NCBI RefSeq assembly: GCF_041360795.1
Contig: NZ_JBFUPW010000002.1
Span: 124,001-188,000 of the forward strand
Source: Arthrobacter_E sp041360795
GTDB taxonomy: Bacteria > Actinomycetota > Actinomycetes > Actinomycetales > Micrococcaceae
Length of the DNA: 64,000 bases
Direction of reading: 5' to 3'
The position numbers and the translations under genes are program-made. Under the pieces are notes generated by a model, which was given only the letters and a program-made list of their open reading frames with translations, did no database searches and had not been told where the DNA came from. Each line of letters opens with the position of its first letter. The first letter of the stretch is position 1. Positions 33,395 to 42,916 of this stretch are shown piece by piece.

Positions 33395-34113
33395 CGGTCC
33401 TCACCGTCCTTCTCCCCCGTCTCAGGGCGCCCGACGACGCCGTTCCGCCCGCCGTCGTCAACGCCGGTTGCCGTGGTGCTCGGGTCCGTCCCCTCCCGGT
33501 GGCCGGCGACGCGCGCCTCCCGCACGGGACGGCCCTTGCGGATGATCGCGGCGAAGTAGCCCGTGGCCGCGATCCAGTGACCCACCAGCCCGAGGCCGAG
33601 GAGCACCCACGCCGTGATGGCCAGGGGCCGCCCGCCGGCGAACTCGGACAGCACGAGCAGCGGGGTTCCGAGGAGGAGCAGCGCCGTCCGGACCTTGCCC
33701 ACGACGCTGACGGGAAGATCGGGGTGGCTGCGGAAATACAGCAGGGACGCCGTGCCGAGGATCAGATCCGGGACCAGCAGGGCGGCCAGGTACCACCACG
33801 TCACCACTCCGGCCAGGACCAGGGTCACGGCCACGGCGATCAGCGCGAGCCGGTCGGCGGCGGGATCGAGGATGCGGCCGAGCTTGGAGGTCTGGTCGAA
33901 GCGACGGGCCACATAGCCGTCCACCCAGTCGGTGGACCCCATGACGGCCAGGACGGCGACGGCCCAGCCGTACTCGTGGACACCCAGGACGAGCCACATG
34001 AACAGCGGGACGCCGAGGAACCGGATCACCGTGAGGGCGTTGGGCACCGTGAGGATGCGGTCATGGTCGACTTGCGGCACGCCAGGGCGTGCGCCAGCGC
34101 CGATGAGCTTCAT
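33391..34113 (-). CDS. CDP-alcohol phosphatidyltransferase (PgsA/Cls-like)
   Basis: The 240-residue membrane enzyme has the invariant D-x2-DG-x2-AR-x8-G-x3-D-x3-D motif (STDWVDGYVARRFDQTSKLGRILDPAADR), with all four Asp conserved. It joins CDP-diacylglycerol, made by CdsA, to an alcohol. Phosphatidylglycerol-phosphate or actinobacterial cardiolipin synthesis are the likely reactions. The C-terminal ~45 residues are hydrophilic. It is coupled to the DMT transporter downstream. Confidence 0.9.
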   Translation of the reverse strand: MKLIGAGARPGVPQVDHDRILTVPNALTVIRFLGVPLFMWLVLGVHEYGWAVAVLAVMGSTDWVDGYVARRFDQTSKLGRILDPAADRLALIAVAVTLVLAGVVTWWYLAALLVPDLILGTASLLYFRSHPDLPVSVVGKVRTALLLLGTPLLVLSEFAGGRPLAITAWVLLGLGLVGHWIAATGYFAAIIRKGRPVREARVAGHREGTDPSTTATGVDDGGRNGVVGRPETGEKDGEDR

Positions 34114-34170
34114 CCTCCCCCTTCCTCCGTGCGAATCCGTCGAACCAGCCCGGCTCCGGCCGGGTAAGCG

Positions 34171-35016
34171 TCAGGACTTGATGAGCTTGCGCAGGAGGAC
34201 CACGAAGGCTGTTCCGGCGGCCACCGCGACGGCGATCGGCTTCCAGCGCTGCGCCAGCTCGCCGGCGATGCCGTTGTCTCCACCCGTCGCGCCGGCGAAA
34301 CGCTGCTGCGCGGACTCGCGGACCGACTCGGCACGTTCCTTGACCTCGGACACGAGGCCCTGGGCCTGGGTCTTGACGTCGAGCTGAACGCCCAGGTCGT
34401 CGCGGATGCCGGTCAGGTGGGCGCGGCGCTCGTCCAGGCGGGCCAGGATCTGCTGCTGCGTGGGAGCGGGACCTTCCTCGGCGAGCTTCTGCTTCGCCTT
34501 GGCCTCCGCCTCTTCTCGGGCCTTGGCCTTGGCTGCCGCCTTCGCCTCGGCAGCGGCCTTCGCGGTGGGCGACTCCGGGTCGAGGATGCTCGCGTCGAAC
34601 GCGCTGCCTTCCTTGACGATGCCGAGATCGTGCTTGAAGCCGCGGATCGCCTCGGCGGGCAGCAGTGGCATGGCCGACTTGAGCTTGAGGAACCCGAACA
34701 GACCGCCGATGCCGGCGATGATCAGGAACGCGGCGGAGACGATGAGAGCCGAGAGCCAGGCCGGCATGACCGTGGCCAGACCCATGATGGCGGCGACCAC
34801 CAGCGCGATCACGAGCAGGCCCACGAAGACGAGGGCCGCGACGAAACCGGCGGAGGCGATCCCTACCTTGACGCCCTTGTCCTTGAGCTCCAGCTGGGCG
34901 AGGGTGAGCTCGTCCTGGATCTGGCGGGGCAGCAGCTGGGCCGCACTCCGGGCCGTGGCCGGAAGCGCCTTGAGGCTTGTCTGGGGCCGTACGGTGCTCG
35001 CATGGCGTCCGCTCAT
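34171..35016 (-). CDS. Phage-holin-superfamily membrane protein with coiled coil
   Basis: The 281-residue protein begins with a cytoplasmic segment and then has two adjacent membrane helices (about 55-80 and 85-112) of the putative actinobacterial holin-X/superfamily III type. An Ala/Lys/Glu-rich coiled-coil (about 150-185) follows, then a C-terminal membrane helix before LLRKLIKS. Such proteins are chromosomal and not lytic in most actinobacteria. A GAGG motif precedes the ATG. Function unknown. Confidence 0.78.
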   Translation of the reverse strand: MSGRHASTVRPQTSLKALPATARSAAQLLPRQIQDELTLAQLELKDKGVKVGIASAGFVAALVFVGLLVIALVVAAIMGLATVMPAWLSALIVSAAFLIIAGIGGLFGFLKLKSAMPLLPAEAIRGFKHDLGIVKEGSAFDASILDPESPTAKAAAEAKAAAKAKAREEAEAKAKQKLAEEGPAPTQQQILARLDERRAHLTGIRDDLGVQLDVKTQAQGLVSEVKERAESVRESAQQRFAGATGGDNGIAGELAQRWKPIAVAVAAGTAFVVLLRKLIKS

Positions 35017-35233
35017 CAGTTTCGCCTCACATCGACTCGACGGATAGAAAAGGCCGTGACCAGGGCCACGGTGGCGGCAGACCGACCCCTGGAGGACAGC
35101 CCCGCCTTGGACAAAACTATCATTGCGCCACGGTCGTGGAGGTTCCGCTGTCGCCATGTTCATGTGCGTTCACCTGCATCGAGTGGTCCCCGCACCCCTT
35201 CCCGGGGCAGAGCAGCCGCTTAAGATAGTGGAG

Positions 35234-36460
35234 GTGACCACCCCCACCCTTTCCCTTGGCTCCGCCATGTCCCGGCGGCAGAAGATCACCTACGTCCTGA
35301 TTCTCGGCGCCCTGACCGCGCTGGGTCCCTTCACCATCGATCTGTACCTGCCGGCGTTCCCCGCGATCGAACGGGACCTCGGTGTGAGCCAGGCGGCCGT
35401 GCAGCTCACCCTGACGGGCACCACCGTCGGCTTCGCGCTGGGTCAGCTGCTGGTGGGCCCGCTGAGCGACAAGGTGGGGCGGCGGGTCCCGCTCCTCTGC
35501 GTCACCGCGCTCCACATCCTGGCCTCGATCGGGGCGTCGTTCTCACACGACATCGTGCCGCTGGGCATCTTCCGCGTCCTCATGGGCATCGGCGCGGCCG
35601 GCGGCGGCGTGGTCTCCATGGCCATGGTCCGCGACCTCTTCGCGGGGTACTCGATGGTGCGGATGTTCGCCGCCATGTCCCTGGTCAACGGCCTGGCGCC
35701 CATCCTGGCCCCGGTGATCGGCTCCCAGCTGCTCCTCATCACCCCGTGGCCCGGCATCTTCCTCTTCCTGGCCGGCTACGGCGCGCTCGTCATCCTCGGC
35801 TGCCTCTTCCTCGTCCGCGAGACGCTTCCGGTGGAGCGCCGCCGCGTGTCCGGCACCAGCGTGCTCAGCCACTACCGCGTGCTGTTCACGGACCGGATCT
35901 TCGTGGGCGTGCTCATCATGGCCGGCATGAATTTCGCGGGCCTGTTCTCCTACCTTTCAGCCTCCCCGTTCCTGTTCGAACGGCTCTACGGCTTCACCCC
36001 GCAGCAGTACGGCTACCTGTTCGGCATCAATTCGCTGGGCATCGTCGCCGGGGTGCAGATCAGTTCGCGGCTGATCAAGAAGGTCGGCCCTCAATGGATC
36101 CTGGCCTTCGCGACGGTGGGCCAGATCGTCTCCGCCCTGCTGATCATCGTGGCGGACGCCTCCCACGCCGGGCTCCTCGGGCTGGCGATCCCGCTGTGGT
36201 TCTACATCATGTGCACCGGCTTCTGCTTCCCGTGCGTCCAGGTGCTCGGCCTGGCCAGTCACGGTGACCGCGCGGGGACGGCGGCCTCCCTGCTGGGCGC
36301 GAGCACCTTCCTCACGGCGGGACTCCTCTCCCCCGTGGTGGGCCTGCTCGGCACCGACTCGGCCGTGCCGATGGCCGCGATCATGATCGCCTGCATCGGC
36401 GTCGGGATCCTGAGCCTCTGGCTTGTCATCCGGCCCCGCTCGGTCCCCGCGATCGCCTAG
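35234..36460 (+). CDS. Bcr/CflA-type MFS exporter
   Basis: The 408-residue protein has 12 membrane segments and the Bcr/CflA signatures FTIDLYLPAFPAIERDL and GPLSDKVGRR (motif A). Family members export drugs such as bicyclomycin, or sulfonamides and dipeptides. GTG codons at 35228 and 35234 and an ATG at 35270 are possible starts. A TAAGAT hexamer seven bases before the second GTG would fit a leaderless transcript, so that start is chosen. Confidence 0.88.
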   Translation: MTTPTLSLGSAMSRRQKITYVLILGALTALGPFTIDLYLPAFPAIERDLGVSQAAVQLTLTGTTVGFALGQLLVGPLSDKVGRRVPLLCVTALHILASIGASFSHDIVPLGIFRVLMGIGAAGGGVVSMAMVRDLFAGYSMVRMFAAMSLVNGLAPILAPVIGSQLLLITPWPGIFLFLAGYGALVILGCLFLVRETLPVERRRVSGTSVLSHYRVLFTDRIFVGVLIMAGMNFAGLFSYLSASPFLFERLYGFTPQQYGYLFGINSLGIVAGVQISSRLIKKVGPQWILAFATVGQIVSALLIIVADASHAGLLGLAIPLWFYIMCTGFCFPCVQVLGLASHGDRAGTAASLLGASTFLTAGLLSPVVGLLGTDSAVPMAAIMIACIGVGILSLWLVIRPRSVPAIA

Positions 36461-36469
36461 GCTGGCCAC

Positions 36470-36787
36470 GTGACCCACGACGACGCCCCGCGCCCACGCC
36501 GCACCTCCCCCTTCCGCGGGGCGAGGGAGCGCGCACGGGCCCTGCGTGCGTCCGGCGCCCGGGTGGCGGCCCCCTGGCGTCGCGACCCGACGGACCCCCG
36601 CTACGGAAAGAAGGCGCACCGCAACGGGCGGGGCCTCTTCGTGGGTGCCGTGATCGGCGGTGTGCTCGGATACTTCGCAGGCCGCGCGATCGGGCAGGGC
36701 GCCCTCGGAATCGTGTTCGGCGCCCTCATCGGCGCCGCGGTGCTCTACCGGCTGAATCCGGGCCCGTGGGGCAAAGACCGCAAGTAG
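36470..36787 (+). CDS. Hypothetical small membrane protein
   Basis: The 105-residue protein starts with GTG and has an Arg-rich, probably cytoplasmic N-terminus (1-55). A Gly-rich hydrophobic stretch follows (about 57-90: GLFVGAVIGGVLGYFAGRAIG), probably one or two glycine-zipper membrane helices. The family is not recognised. It lies 9 bp after the Bcr/CflA gene and is likely cotranscribed. Confidence 0.7.
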   Translation: MTHDDAPRPRRTSPFRGARERARALRASGARVAAPWRRDPTDPRYGKKAHRNGRGLFVGAVIGGVLGYFAGRAIGQGALGIVFGALIGAAVLYRLNPGPWGKDRK

Positions 36788-36828
36788 CTTCCCGGCCTGG
36801 GCTTCCGCACACGTGGAAGGATGGCCGT

Positions 36829-37392
36829 ATGACGCTTCCCACCCCCACGCTGGACACCGCACGGCTCCGTCTGCGGCCCGTCGCGGACACCGACGCGGAC
36901 GACCTCTTCACCCTGAACAGCGACGCCGAGGTGCTGCGCTACTGGGACTCCCCACCCTGGACGGACCGGTCCGCCGTCGAGCGCTTCCTCGCAGGCTCGC
37001 GCCGCATGGCGGAGGACGGCACAGGCGCCCGCCTCGTGATCGAACGGGGCTCCGACCAGGCATTCCTCGGCTGGTGCACGTTCAACGGCTGGAATCCCAC
37101 CTTCCGCAGCGCCTCCCTCGGCTACTGCCTGAGCCGCACCGCCTGGGGCCAGGGATACGCGACCGAGGCCGCCGGCGCTCTCCTGGGATGGGCGTTCGGG
37201 GCTCTGGACCTCAACCGCGTGCAAGCGGAGGCCGACACCCGGAACGGGGCCTCGGCCCGGGTGCTCGAAAAACTCGGGTTCGTCCGGGAGGGCACGCTGC
37301 GCGAGGACTGCATCGTCAACGGCGTCGTCTCCGACTCCTGGGTCTACGGGCTGCTGCGCCGCGACTGGGAGAAGCAACGCACCCTCGGGTGA
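36829..37392 (+). CDS. GNAT acetyltransferase (RimJ/RimL type)
   Basis: The 187-residue protein has the RimJ-like layout TARLRLRPVADTDADDLFTL, LGYCLSRTAWGQGYATEAAGALLGWAF (acetyl-CoA loop) and NGASARVLEKLGFVREG. It N-acetylates a protein or small molecule. The ATG at 36829 is chosen because GGAAGG is upstream and the N-terminus matches the family. Confidence 0.88.
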   Translation: MTLPTPTLDTARLRLRPVADTDADDLFTLNSDAEVLRYWDSPPWTDRSAVERFLAGSRRMAEDGTGARLVIERGSDQAFLGWCTFNGWNPTFRSASLGYCLSRTAWGQGYATEAAGALLGWAFGALDLNRVQAEADTRNGASARVLEKLGFVREGTLREDCIVNGVVSDSWVYGLLRRDWEKQRTLG

Positions 37393-37454
37393 CTGCTGCC
37401 GTCCACGCGGGTCCTCAGCCCTCACCGCTTCCCGCCGCACCGGGTCCGGGCAAA

Positions 37455-37499
37455 GAAAAACCCCGGGTCAGCGGCCATTTCAGGCCGCCCACCCGGGGC
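37455..37499 (-). terminator. Rho-independent terminator of tRNA-Asn copy 1
   Basis: On the minus strand CCCCGGGT and GGCGGCC arms pair with GGCCGC and ACCCGGGG around TGAAAT, followed by TTTTTC. It is a textbook terminator directly after the tRNA. Confidence 0.92.
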
Positions 37500-37505
37500 G
37501 AAAAG

Positions 37506-37578
37506 CTCCTCCTGCTGGACTTGAACCAGCAACCCTTCGATTAACAGTCGAATGCTCTGCCAATTGAGCTAAGGAGGA
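37506..37578 (-). tRNA. tRNA-Asn (anticodon GTT), copy 1
   Basis: The 73-nt cloverleaf has acceptor TCCTCCT/AGGAGGA, anticodon arm TCGA-CTGTTAA-TCGA with GTT, T arm GCTGG-TTCAAGT-CCAGC and discriminator G. CCA is not encoded. It is identical to the copy at 50828-50900. Confidence 0.97.
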
Positions 37579-37733
37579 TCGAAGCGAGTAAGACATTACC
37601 AGGACAGATGCCTCTTGGCGAAATCGGCCCTTGTGGGAGACCTGCGGCAGGCGTGCGTGTCCGGCATGTTGCCGACGCATTTCTGAGTGTTTCCTCTTCC
37701 TCACACGGCTCTTGTCCGGGGCAAGACGTCTTC

Positions 37734-37771
37734 GTTACCAGCACGTCACGACGCACTCGTCCCGCGGAAAC
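37734..37771. promoter_or_regulatory. GlnR-like box upstream of narK
   Basis: Spacing fits the actinobacterial GlnR pattern of four 5-mers separated by six bases: GTTAC (37734), GTCAC (37745), CTCGT (37756) and GAAAC (37767). The first and last match the consensus fully, the middle two only in part. GlnR controls nitrate assimilation in streptomycetes and mycobacteria, and the site is 53 bp before narK. Confidence 0.5.
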
Positions 37772-37823
37772 ACGCGGTTTCTACGGTGGAATCCATACAG
37801 GAACCAACCCGTTGGAGGCGACC

Positions 37824-39239
37824 GTGAACACCCCTACGATCACAACCCCGGCCGGCGCCGAAGCGCCACCCCGCGCGGCTGCCGCGCTCAGTTTCCGGGA
37901 GGGACGCTGGATCGATGGCTGGGACGCCGAGAATCCCGCTCAGTGGGCCGAGCAGGGTGAGGCCATTGCCCGGCGGAACCTGCGGTGGTCCATCTTCGCC
38001 GAGTTCCTGGGCTTCGTCGTGTGGCAGCTGTGGACGATCGTGGTGGTACAGCTCCCGGCAGCGGGATTCCGTCTGGACACGGCCCAGCTCTTCTGGCTGA
38101 TCTCCATGCCCAGTCTGGTCGGAGCGACCCTGCGCATCCCCTACACCTTCCTGGTCTCCCGCTTCGGTGGACGGAACTGGACGGTGGTCTCCGCCCTCCT
38201 GCTACTCATCCCCAGCCTGGGCCTGGCCGCGTGCGTGTCCAATCCGGCCACGCCCTTCGGCGTGCTGCTTCTTATGGCAGGACTGGCCGGATTCGGCGGC
38301 GGCAACTTCGCCAGTTCCATGGCGAACATCACCTTCTTCTACCCCGCCCGGCAGAAGGGCTGGGCGCTCGGGCTGAACGCCGCGGGCGGAAACCTCGGCG
38401 CTGCTGTCGCGCAATTGGCCGTTCCACTCGCGGTGAGCCTCACCGCCGCCCTGACCCTCGGCGTCCCTTCTCTCGCCATCGCGGGGCTGATGTGGGTGCC
38501 ATTCATCCTGCTGGCGGCCTGGGGCGCGTATCGCCGGATGGACAACCTCACCCATGCGAGGGGCGACGTGGCGGGCACACTCGCCGCACTCAAGGAGCCT
38601 CAGCTGTGGGTGGTGGCCTTCCTCTACATCGGCACCTTCGGTTCCTTCATCGGGTTCTCCGGAGTCTTCCCGAAGCTCATCAAGGATCTGTTCCCGATGT
38701 ACTCGACCTTCACGGTTGGTGCCGCCGCGCTCTCACTGTCCTTCCTCGGACCGCTGTTCGGGTCCCTCGCCCGGCCCTACGGTGGACGTCTGGCGGACCG
38801 CTTCGGAGGAGCCCGGATCACCGTCCTTTCCTTCGCGGCCATGGCGGCGACCACCCTGACCGTGATCGTCACCCTGCCCCTGAAGAACTTCTGGCTCTTT
38901 CTGGCCCTGTTCCTGCTGCTGTTCACGGCGAGCGGAGTCGGCAATGGCTCAACGTACCGCATGATCCCGGCGATCTTCACGCACTCCAGCAGGGCCGCCC
39001 GTTCGGGAGCCTCCCCCGAACAGACGGCCAGGCTCGCCTCCGCCGCCCTTGGGCTGGTGTCCGCCATCGGCGCGTACGGCGGGTTCGTCATCCCTCAGCT
39101 GCTGGGAGCCTCGGCGAGCCTGACGAGCTCCTACGTCCCCGCGTTCCTCGGATTCCTGGCCGCCTACGTGATCATGCTGGCCACCACCTGGGCGTGTTAC
39201 CTGCGCCGCACCACATCCCCCACGGCGATGGTGGTCTGA
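37824..39239 (+). CDS. narK: NarK-type nitrate/nitrite transporter
   Basis: The 471-residue MFS protein has 12 membrane segments and the nitrate-signature motifs GGGNFASSMANITFFYPARQKGWALG and GVGNGSTYRMIPAIF, which bind nitrate in NarK/NasA. It has a hydrophilic N-terminus before the first helix. The GTG start follows TTGGAGGCGACC. One base separates its stop from nasC, so nitrate import and reduction are coupled in one operon. Confidence 0.95.
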   Translation: MNTPTITTPAGAEAPPRAAAALSFREGRWIDGWDAENPAQWAEQGEAIARRNLRWSIFAEFLGFVVWQLWTIVVVQLPAAGFRLDTAQLFWLISMPSLVGATLRIPYTFLVSRFGGRNWTVVSALLLLIPSLGLAACVSNPATPFGVLLLMAGLAGFGGGNFASSMANITFFYPARQKGWALGLNAAGGNLGAAVAQLAVPLAVSLTAALTLGVPSLAIAGLMWVPFILLAAWGAYRRMDNLTHARGDVAGTLAALKEPQLWVVAFLYIGTFGSFIGFSGVFPKLIKDLFPMYSTFTVGAAALSLSFLGPLFGSLARPYGGRLADRFGGARITVLSFAAMAATTLTVIVTLPLKNFWLFLALFLLLFTASGVGNGSTYRMIPAIFTHSSRAARSGASPEQTARLASAALGLVSAIGAYGGFVIPQLLGASASLTSSYVPAFLGFLAAYVIMLATTWACYLRRTTSPTAMVV

Positions 39240-39240
39240 C

Positions 39241-41355
39241 GTGACCGATACCCATTGCCCCTACTGCGCACTGCAATGCGCCATGACGCTCGCGCCCAGC
39301 CCCGGGGCGGGCCCCGTGGAGGTGTCCGGGCGGGACTTTCCCACCAACCGCGGCGGGCTCTGCCGCAAGGGCTGGACCGCGGCCGATCTGCTGAGGCATC
39401 CGGACCGGCTGACCACTCCCCTGGTCCGCGACCGGGAAGGCACCCTGCGCCCGGCGTCCTGGGACGATGCACTGAACCACGTGGCGAAAGCGCTTCTGGC
39501 GGTGCAGGAACAGCACGGACGGGATGCCGTAGGAGTGTTCGGGAGCGGTGGGCTGACCAATGAGAAGGCCTATCTGCTGGGTAAGTTCGCGCGGGTCGCG
39601 CTGCGGACCTCGCGCATCGACTACAACGGCCGCTTCTGCATGTCCTCGGCCGCCGCTGCCGGAAACCGGGCCTTCGGGCTGGACCGCGGTCTGCCGTTCC
39701 CCCTGAGTGACCTGGGCACGGCGGACACCGTCCTGCTGCTCGGCTCCAACGTCGCCGAGACCATGCCGCCCTTCGTACAGCACCTCGCCGCCGCCCGCGC
39801 CGCGGGTGGACTGATCGTGGTGGACCCCCGGCGCTCCCCTACCGCCCTTCTCACGGGATCCGGCGCAGGCACCCACCTGGCCCCCGCGCCCAAGACGGAT
39901 CTGATCCTCCTCCTCGGCCTGGCGCATGTGCTCATCAACCGGGGATGGCTTGCCGATACATATCTCGCCTGCCGGACCGAAGGCCTGGGACCCCTCATCC
40001 GTTCGGTGGCGCCCTGGTGGCCGGAACGGGTGCAGGCCGTCACCGGCGTCCCCGCAGAGCTGCTGATCTCCACCGCCCGCCGCCTGGCGGAGGCCGCCCG
40101 GACAGGGTCCTGCTACATCCTCACCGGGCGGGGAATCGAACAGCACGACAATGGCACGGACACCGCGACAGCCGCCATCAATCTAGCCCTACTGCTCGGA
40201 CTCCCCGGAACAGCCCGAGGGGGCTACGGGACACTCACGGGACAAGGAAACGGACAGGGCGGCCGGGAGCACGGCCAAAAGGCCGATCAGCTGCCGGGAT
40301 ACCGCAAGATCACAGACCCTGAGGCACGGCGTCATATGGCCTCCGTCTGGGGAGTGCCGGAAAAGGACATCCCCGGGCCAGGCCTTCCCGCGGTGGAGCT
40401 CCTGAACACTCTCGGGCTGTCCGGAGGCGTCCGTGCGCTCCTGGTCCACGGGGCCAACCCCGCCGTGTCGGCGCCCGATGCCTCCTCGGTGAGAGACGGA
40501 CTGGAACGCCTGGACCTCCTGGTGGTCTGTGACTTCTTCCTCTCGGAGACCGCCCGCCAGGCCGATACGGTCCTTCCGGTGCTGCAATGGGCCGAGGAGG
40601 AAGGGACCATGACCAACCTGGAGGGCCGGGTCCTGCGCCGCCGCCGGGCCATCGACCCTCCGGAAGGAGCCCGGTCCGAGCTCTGGGTGTTCAACCGCCT
40701 CGCAGCCCTGCTGGGCACTGCGACGGGCTTCCCCACGGATCCTGAGGAGGCATTCGAGGAACTCCGTGCGGCCTCCGCCGGAGGGCCGGCCGACTATTCG
40801 GGCATCTCCTACGGACTCCTGGACTCGGGCGCGGAGGTCCACTGGCCCTACCCCAGTCAGAGCGCCGGAAGCCCACGCCTCTTCCTGGAAAGCTTCGCGC
40901 ATCCCGACGGCAAGGCCCGGCTGATCCCGGTGCAGCCGTCGTCGAGCACTCCGGACACCACCCGCCTGCAAAGCGACGAGTTCCATCTGGCCACGGGCCG
41001 CCTCCTTGAGCACTACCAATCAGGCGCTCAGACCCGGAGGGTCCCCAGCCTGGCCGCCGCTCAGCCCGAACCGTTCCTGCAGATCCACCCTGCCTCCGCA
41101 GCACGGATCGGAGTGCGGGACGGCGAATGGATCCAGCTGCACCGCAGCGGCGCGGGAGCTTTCGGACCACGGATGGTCTGCAGGGCGGAACTGACCGCGA
41201 ACATCCGGCTGGACACCGTGTTCGCACCGTTTCACTTCCCGGACGAATCCGCGGCCAACCAACTCACGGAACGCCTGACGGACCCGGTTTCGGGAATGCC
41301 CGAGTTCAAGACGACCCGCGTCCGGCTCAGTCTCCTGCAGGACGGCCGGTCATGA
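39241..41355 (+). CDS. nasC: Assimilatory nitrate reductase, molybdopterin catalytic subunit
   Basis: The 704-residue MoCo-dependent enzyme reduces nitrate to nitrite. A [4Fe-4S] cluster is bound by C6-x2-C9-x3-C13 and C41. The MoCo-binding domains follow with RIDYNGRFCMSSAAAAGNRAFG (Mo-ligand Cys), GTDTATAAINLALLLGLPG, GQGNGQGGREHGQKADQLPGY and a C-terminal guanylate-binding part. There is no Tat signal, consistent with a cytoplasmic assimilatory enzyme. It starts at GTG one base after narK; its stop overlaps the next start. Electrons come from the adjacent flavoprotein. Confidence 0.95.
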   Translation: MTDTHCPYCALQCAMTLAPSPGAGPVEVSGRDFPTNRGGLCRKGWTAADLLRHPDRLTTPLVRDREGTLRPASWDDALNHVAKALLAVQEQHGRDAVGVFGSGGLTNEKAYLLGKFARVALRTSRIDYNGRFCMSSAAAAGNRAFGLDRGLPFPLSDLGTADTVLLLGSNVAETMPPFVQHLAAARAAGGLIVVDPRRSPTALLTGSGAGTHLAPAPKTDLILLLGLAHVLINRGWLADTYLACRTEGLGPLIRSVAPWWPERVQAVTGVPAELLISTARRLAEAARTGSCYILTGRGIEQHDNGTDTATAAINLALLLGLPGTARGGYGTLTGQGNGQGGREHGQKADQLPGYRKITDPEARRHMASVWGVPEKDIPGPGLPAVELLNTLGLSGGVRALLVHGANPAVSAPDASSVRDGLERLDLLVVCDFFLSETARQADTVLPVLQWAEEEGTMTNLEGRVLRRRRAIDPPEGARSELWVFNRLAALLGTATGFPTDPEEAFEELRAASAGGPADYSGISYGLLDSGAEVHWPYPSQSAGSPRLFLESFAHPDGKARLIPVQPSSSTPDTTRLQSDEFHLATGRLLEHYQSGAQTRRVPSLAAAQPEPFLQIHPASAARIGVRDGEWIQLHRSGAGAFGPRMVCRAELTANIRLDTVFAPFHFPDESAANQLTERLTDPVSGMPEFKTTRVRLSLLQDGRS

Positions 41356-42884
41356 CCGGCACCAGTCCCGAACGAATCGTGGTGGTGGGCTACGGCCCAG
41401 TAGCCGCCCGGTTCATCGATGCGCTCCGTCCCCTGGCGATCTCCGGGACCGTGGACGTGACCGTGGTGGGCGAAGAACGGGTGCCTGCCTACAACCGGGT
41501 GCTCCTGGCCGATCTCGGGACGGGGAGGGTCCCCCTCACCTCCATGGCGCTCTCCGATCCCGAAGAGCTGGCCGGCGACGGCATCCGAGTCCTGCTGGAT
41601 ACGGCGGTCAGGCGAGTGGACCGCAGCAGCAGGCGGGTGCTCCTCGACGGCGGCACCTGGCTCCCCTACGACCGCCTGGTGTTCGCCACCGGCGCCCGTG
41701 CCACGGTACCGAACCTGACTGGCCTGAACCCCTCACCGATCGATCCGGTGCTCCCAGTGGGCGTCACCACGCTACGAGACCTCGGCGATGCCGAGCGGCT
41801 GCAAGCCGCGGTCACCGACCGCCGGCACGTCGTGGTGCTCGGCGGAGGCGTACTGGGTCTGGAGGCCGCTCTCGCGGCCGCTGAGGAAGGCTGCCCCGTC
41901 ACGGTGGTGCACCACGGCGAGCGCCCGATGGGACGACAGCTGGACACAGGCTCCGGAGCGACCCTCATGGCGGCTCTCCGCAGCCAGGGGCTGACCCTCA
42001 TACCGAACGCCCGCGCCGTCGCCGTCAGCAGTGAGAACGGGGTGTTCCAGGCTCTGGAGCTCTCCGACGGGACCCTCGTAGAGGGCGAATTGCTCGTCCT
42101 CGCCTGTGGCGCCCGCCCCCGGAAGGAACTCGCGGAGGGCGCGGGCCTGGCCGTCGGAGCAGGCATCCTGGTGGATCACTCGCTCCGGGCCCTCCACACC
42201 GAACACGTCTTCGCCATCGGTGATTGCGCCGAGATCCGTTGCCCTGACCCGGGGTGCCGCCCCTGTTCGGAAACCACCGGACCGAGCGGGCTGATCGCCC
42301 CCGGCTGGCGCCAGGCCGACTGGCTCGCGGCCTCGTTCGCCGCGAGGCTCACGGGCGCCGCCCCGCCCGCGGCTCTCCCGGAGGAGAAACCCGGGATCAT
42401 CCTGTTGAAGGCCACAGGCGTGAACCTGGCCGCAGCAGGTGACCTCCGGGGCGATCCCTGGACCACCTCCCCGGAGGAGGATGAGGTCTCCCTCTGGGCG
42501 GATACCGCCCGCGGCCGCTACGTGAAAATGTGCACTCAAGAGGGCGTCCTGACCGGCTTCGTCGCACTCGGAATGCCCCGCGTCGCTGCAGAGCTGACGC
42601 TGTTGTTCGGCAGCGGAGGGACTCTTCCGGATGACCGGTCGACCCTCCTGAGACTGGACGGGCCTGAGGCCGCTCCGGGCACAGGCGGATCAGCCGCCGG
42701 ACCGGAATCAGTGCTGTGCCGGTGCGCGGGCGTCACTCAAGGATCCGTCGAGGAGGCCATCACGGAAGGATGTTCCTCGGTGGAGGATGTCTCCCGCTTC
42801 ACCAAGGCCGGCACGGGCTGTGGCGGCTGCAAGGACGGAATCCGCGGGCTGATCGAAACGCATTTCTCCCGGACGGCAGCCTGA
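41352..42884 (+). CDS. nasB: NAD(P)H:FAD electron-transfer subunit of nitrate reductase (NasB-like)
   Basis: The 510-residue protein has the FAD/NAD-binding fold of the NirB N-terminal type: IVVVGYGPVAARF with a modified GxGxxG, VVVLGGGVLGLEAALAA for NAD(P), and the second FAD motif VFAIGDCAE. A C-terminal BFD-type [2Fe-2S] domain follows with CRCAGVTQG and GTGCGGCKDG (four Cys). It passes electrons from NAD(P)H to NasC. The start ATG overlaps the nasC stop (ATGA). It resembles the first half of the nirB product, from which it probably derives. Confidence 0.9.
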   Translation: MTGTSPERIVVVGYGPVAARFIDALRPLAISGTVDVTVVGEERVPAYNRVLLADLGTGRVPLTSMALSDPEELAGDGIRVLLDTAVRRVDRSSRRVLLDGGTWLPYDRLVFATGARATVPNLTGLNPSPIDPVLPVGVTTLRDLGDAERLQAAVTDRRHVVVLGGGVLGLEAALAAAEEGCPVTVVHHGERPMGRQLDTGSGATLMAALRSQGLTLIPNARAVAVSSENGVFQALELSDGTLVEGELLVLACGARPRKELAEGAGLAVGAGILVDHSLRALHTEHVFAIGDCAEIRCPDPGCRPCSETTGPSGLIAPGWRQADWLAASFAARLTGAAPPAALPEEKPGIILLKATGVNLAAAGDLRGDPWTTSPEEDEVSLWADTARGRYVKMCTQEGVLTGFVALGMPRVAAELTLLFGSGGTLPDDRSTLLRLDGPEAAPGTGGSAAGPESVLCRCAGVTQGSVEEAITEGCSSVEDVSRFTKAGTGCGGCKDGIRGLIETHFSRTAA

Positions 42885-42916
42885 ACCGGCCCGACCCCGG
42901 TGCCCCGGACGCACGA

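Larger units (their letters stand above)
37434..37602. repeat. 169-bp direct repeat, copy 1 (terminator plus tRNA-Asn)
   Basis: This segment is identical to 50756-50924 and lies in the same orientation 13.3 kb away. It contains a complete tRNA-Asn gene, 72 bp of its 3' flank with the terminator and 24 bp of its 5' flank. Sequence outside the 169 bp is unrelated. The nitrate cluster lies between the copies. Confidence 0.95.

Noticed and set aside
34171..35016. Prophage lysis gene
   Set aside because: Although it belongs to a holin superfamily, no endolysin or phage structural gene is near, and the protein has a large cytoplasmic coiled-coil part.
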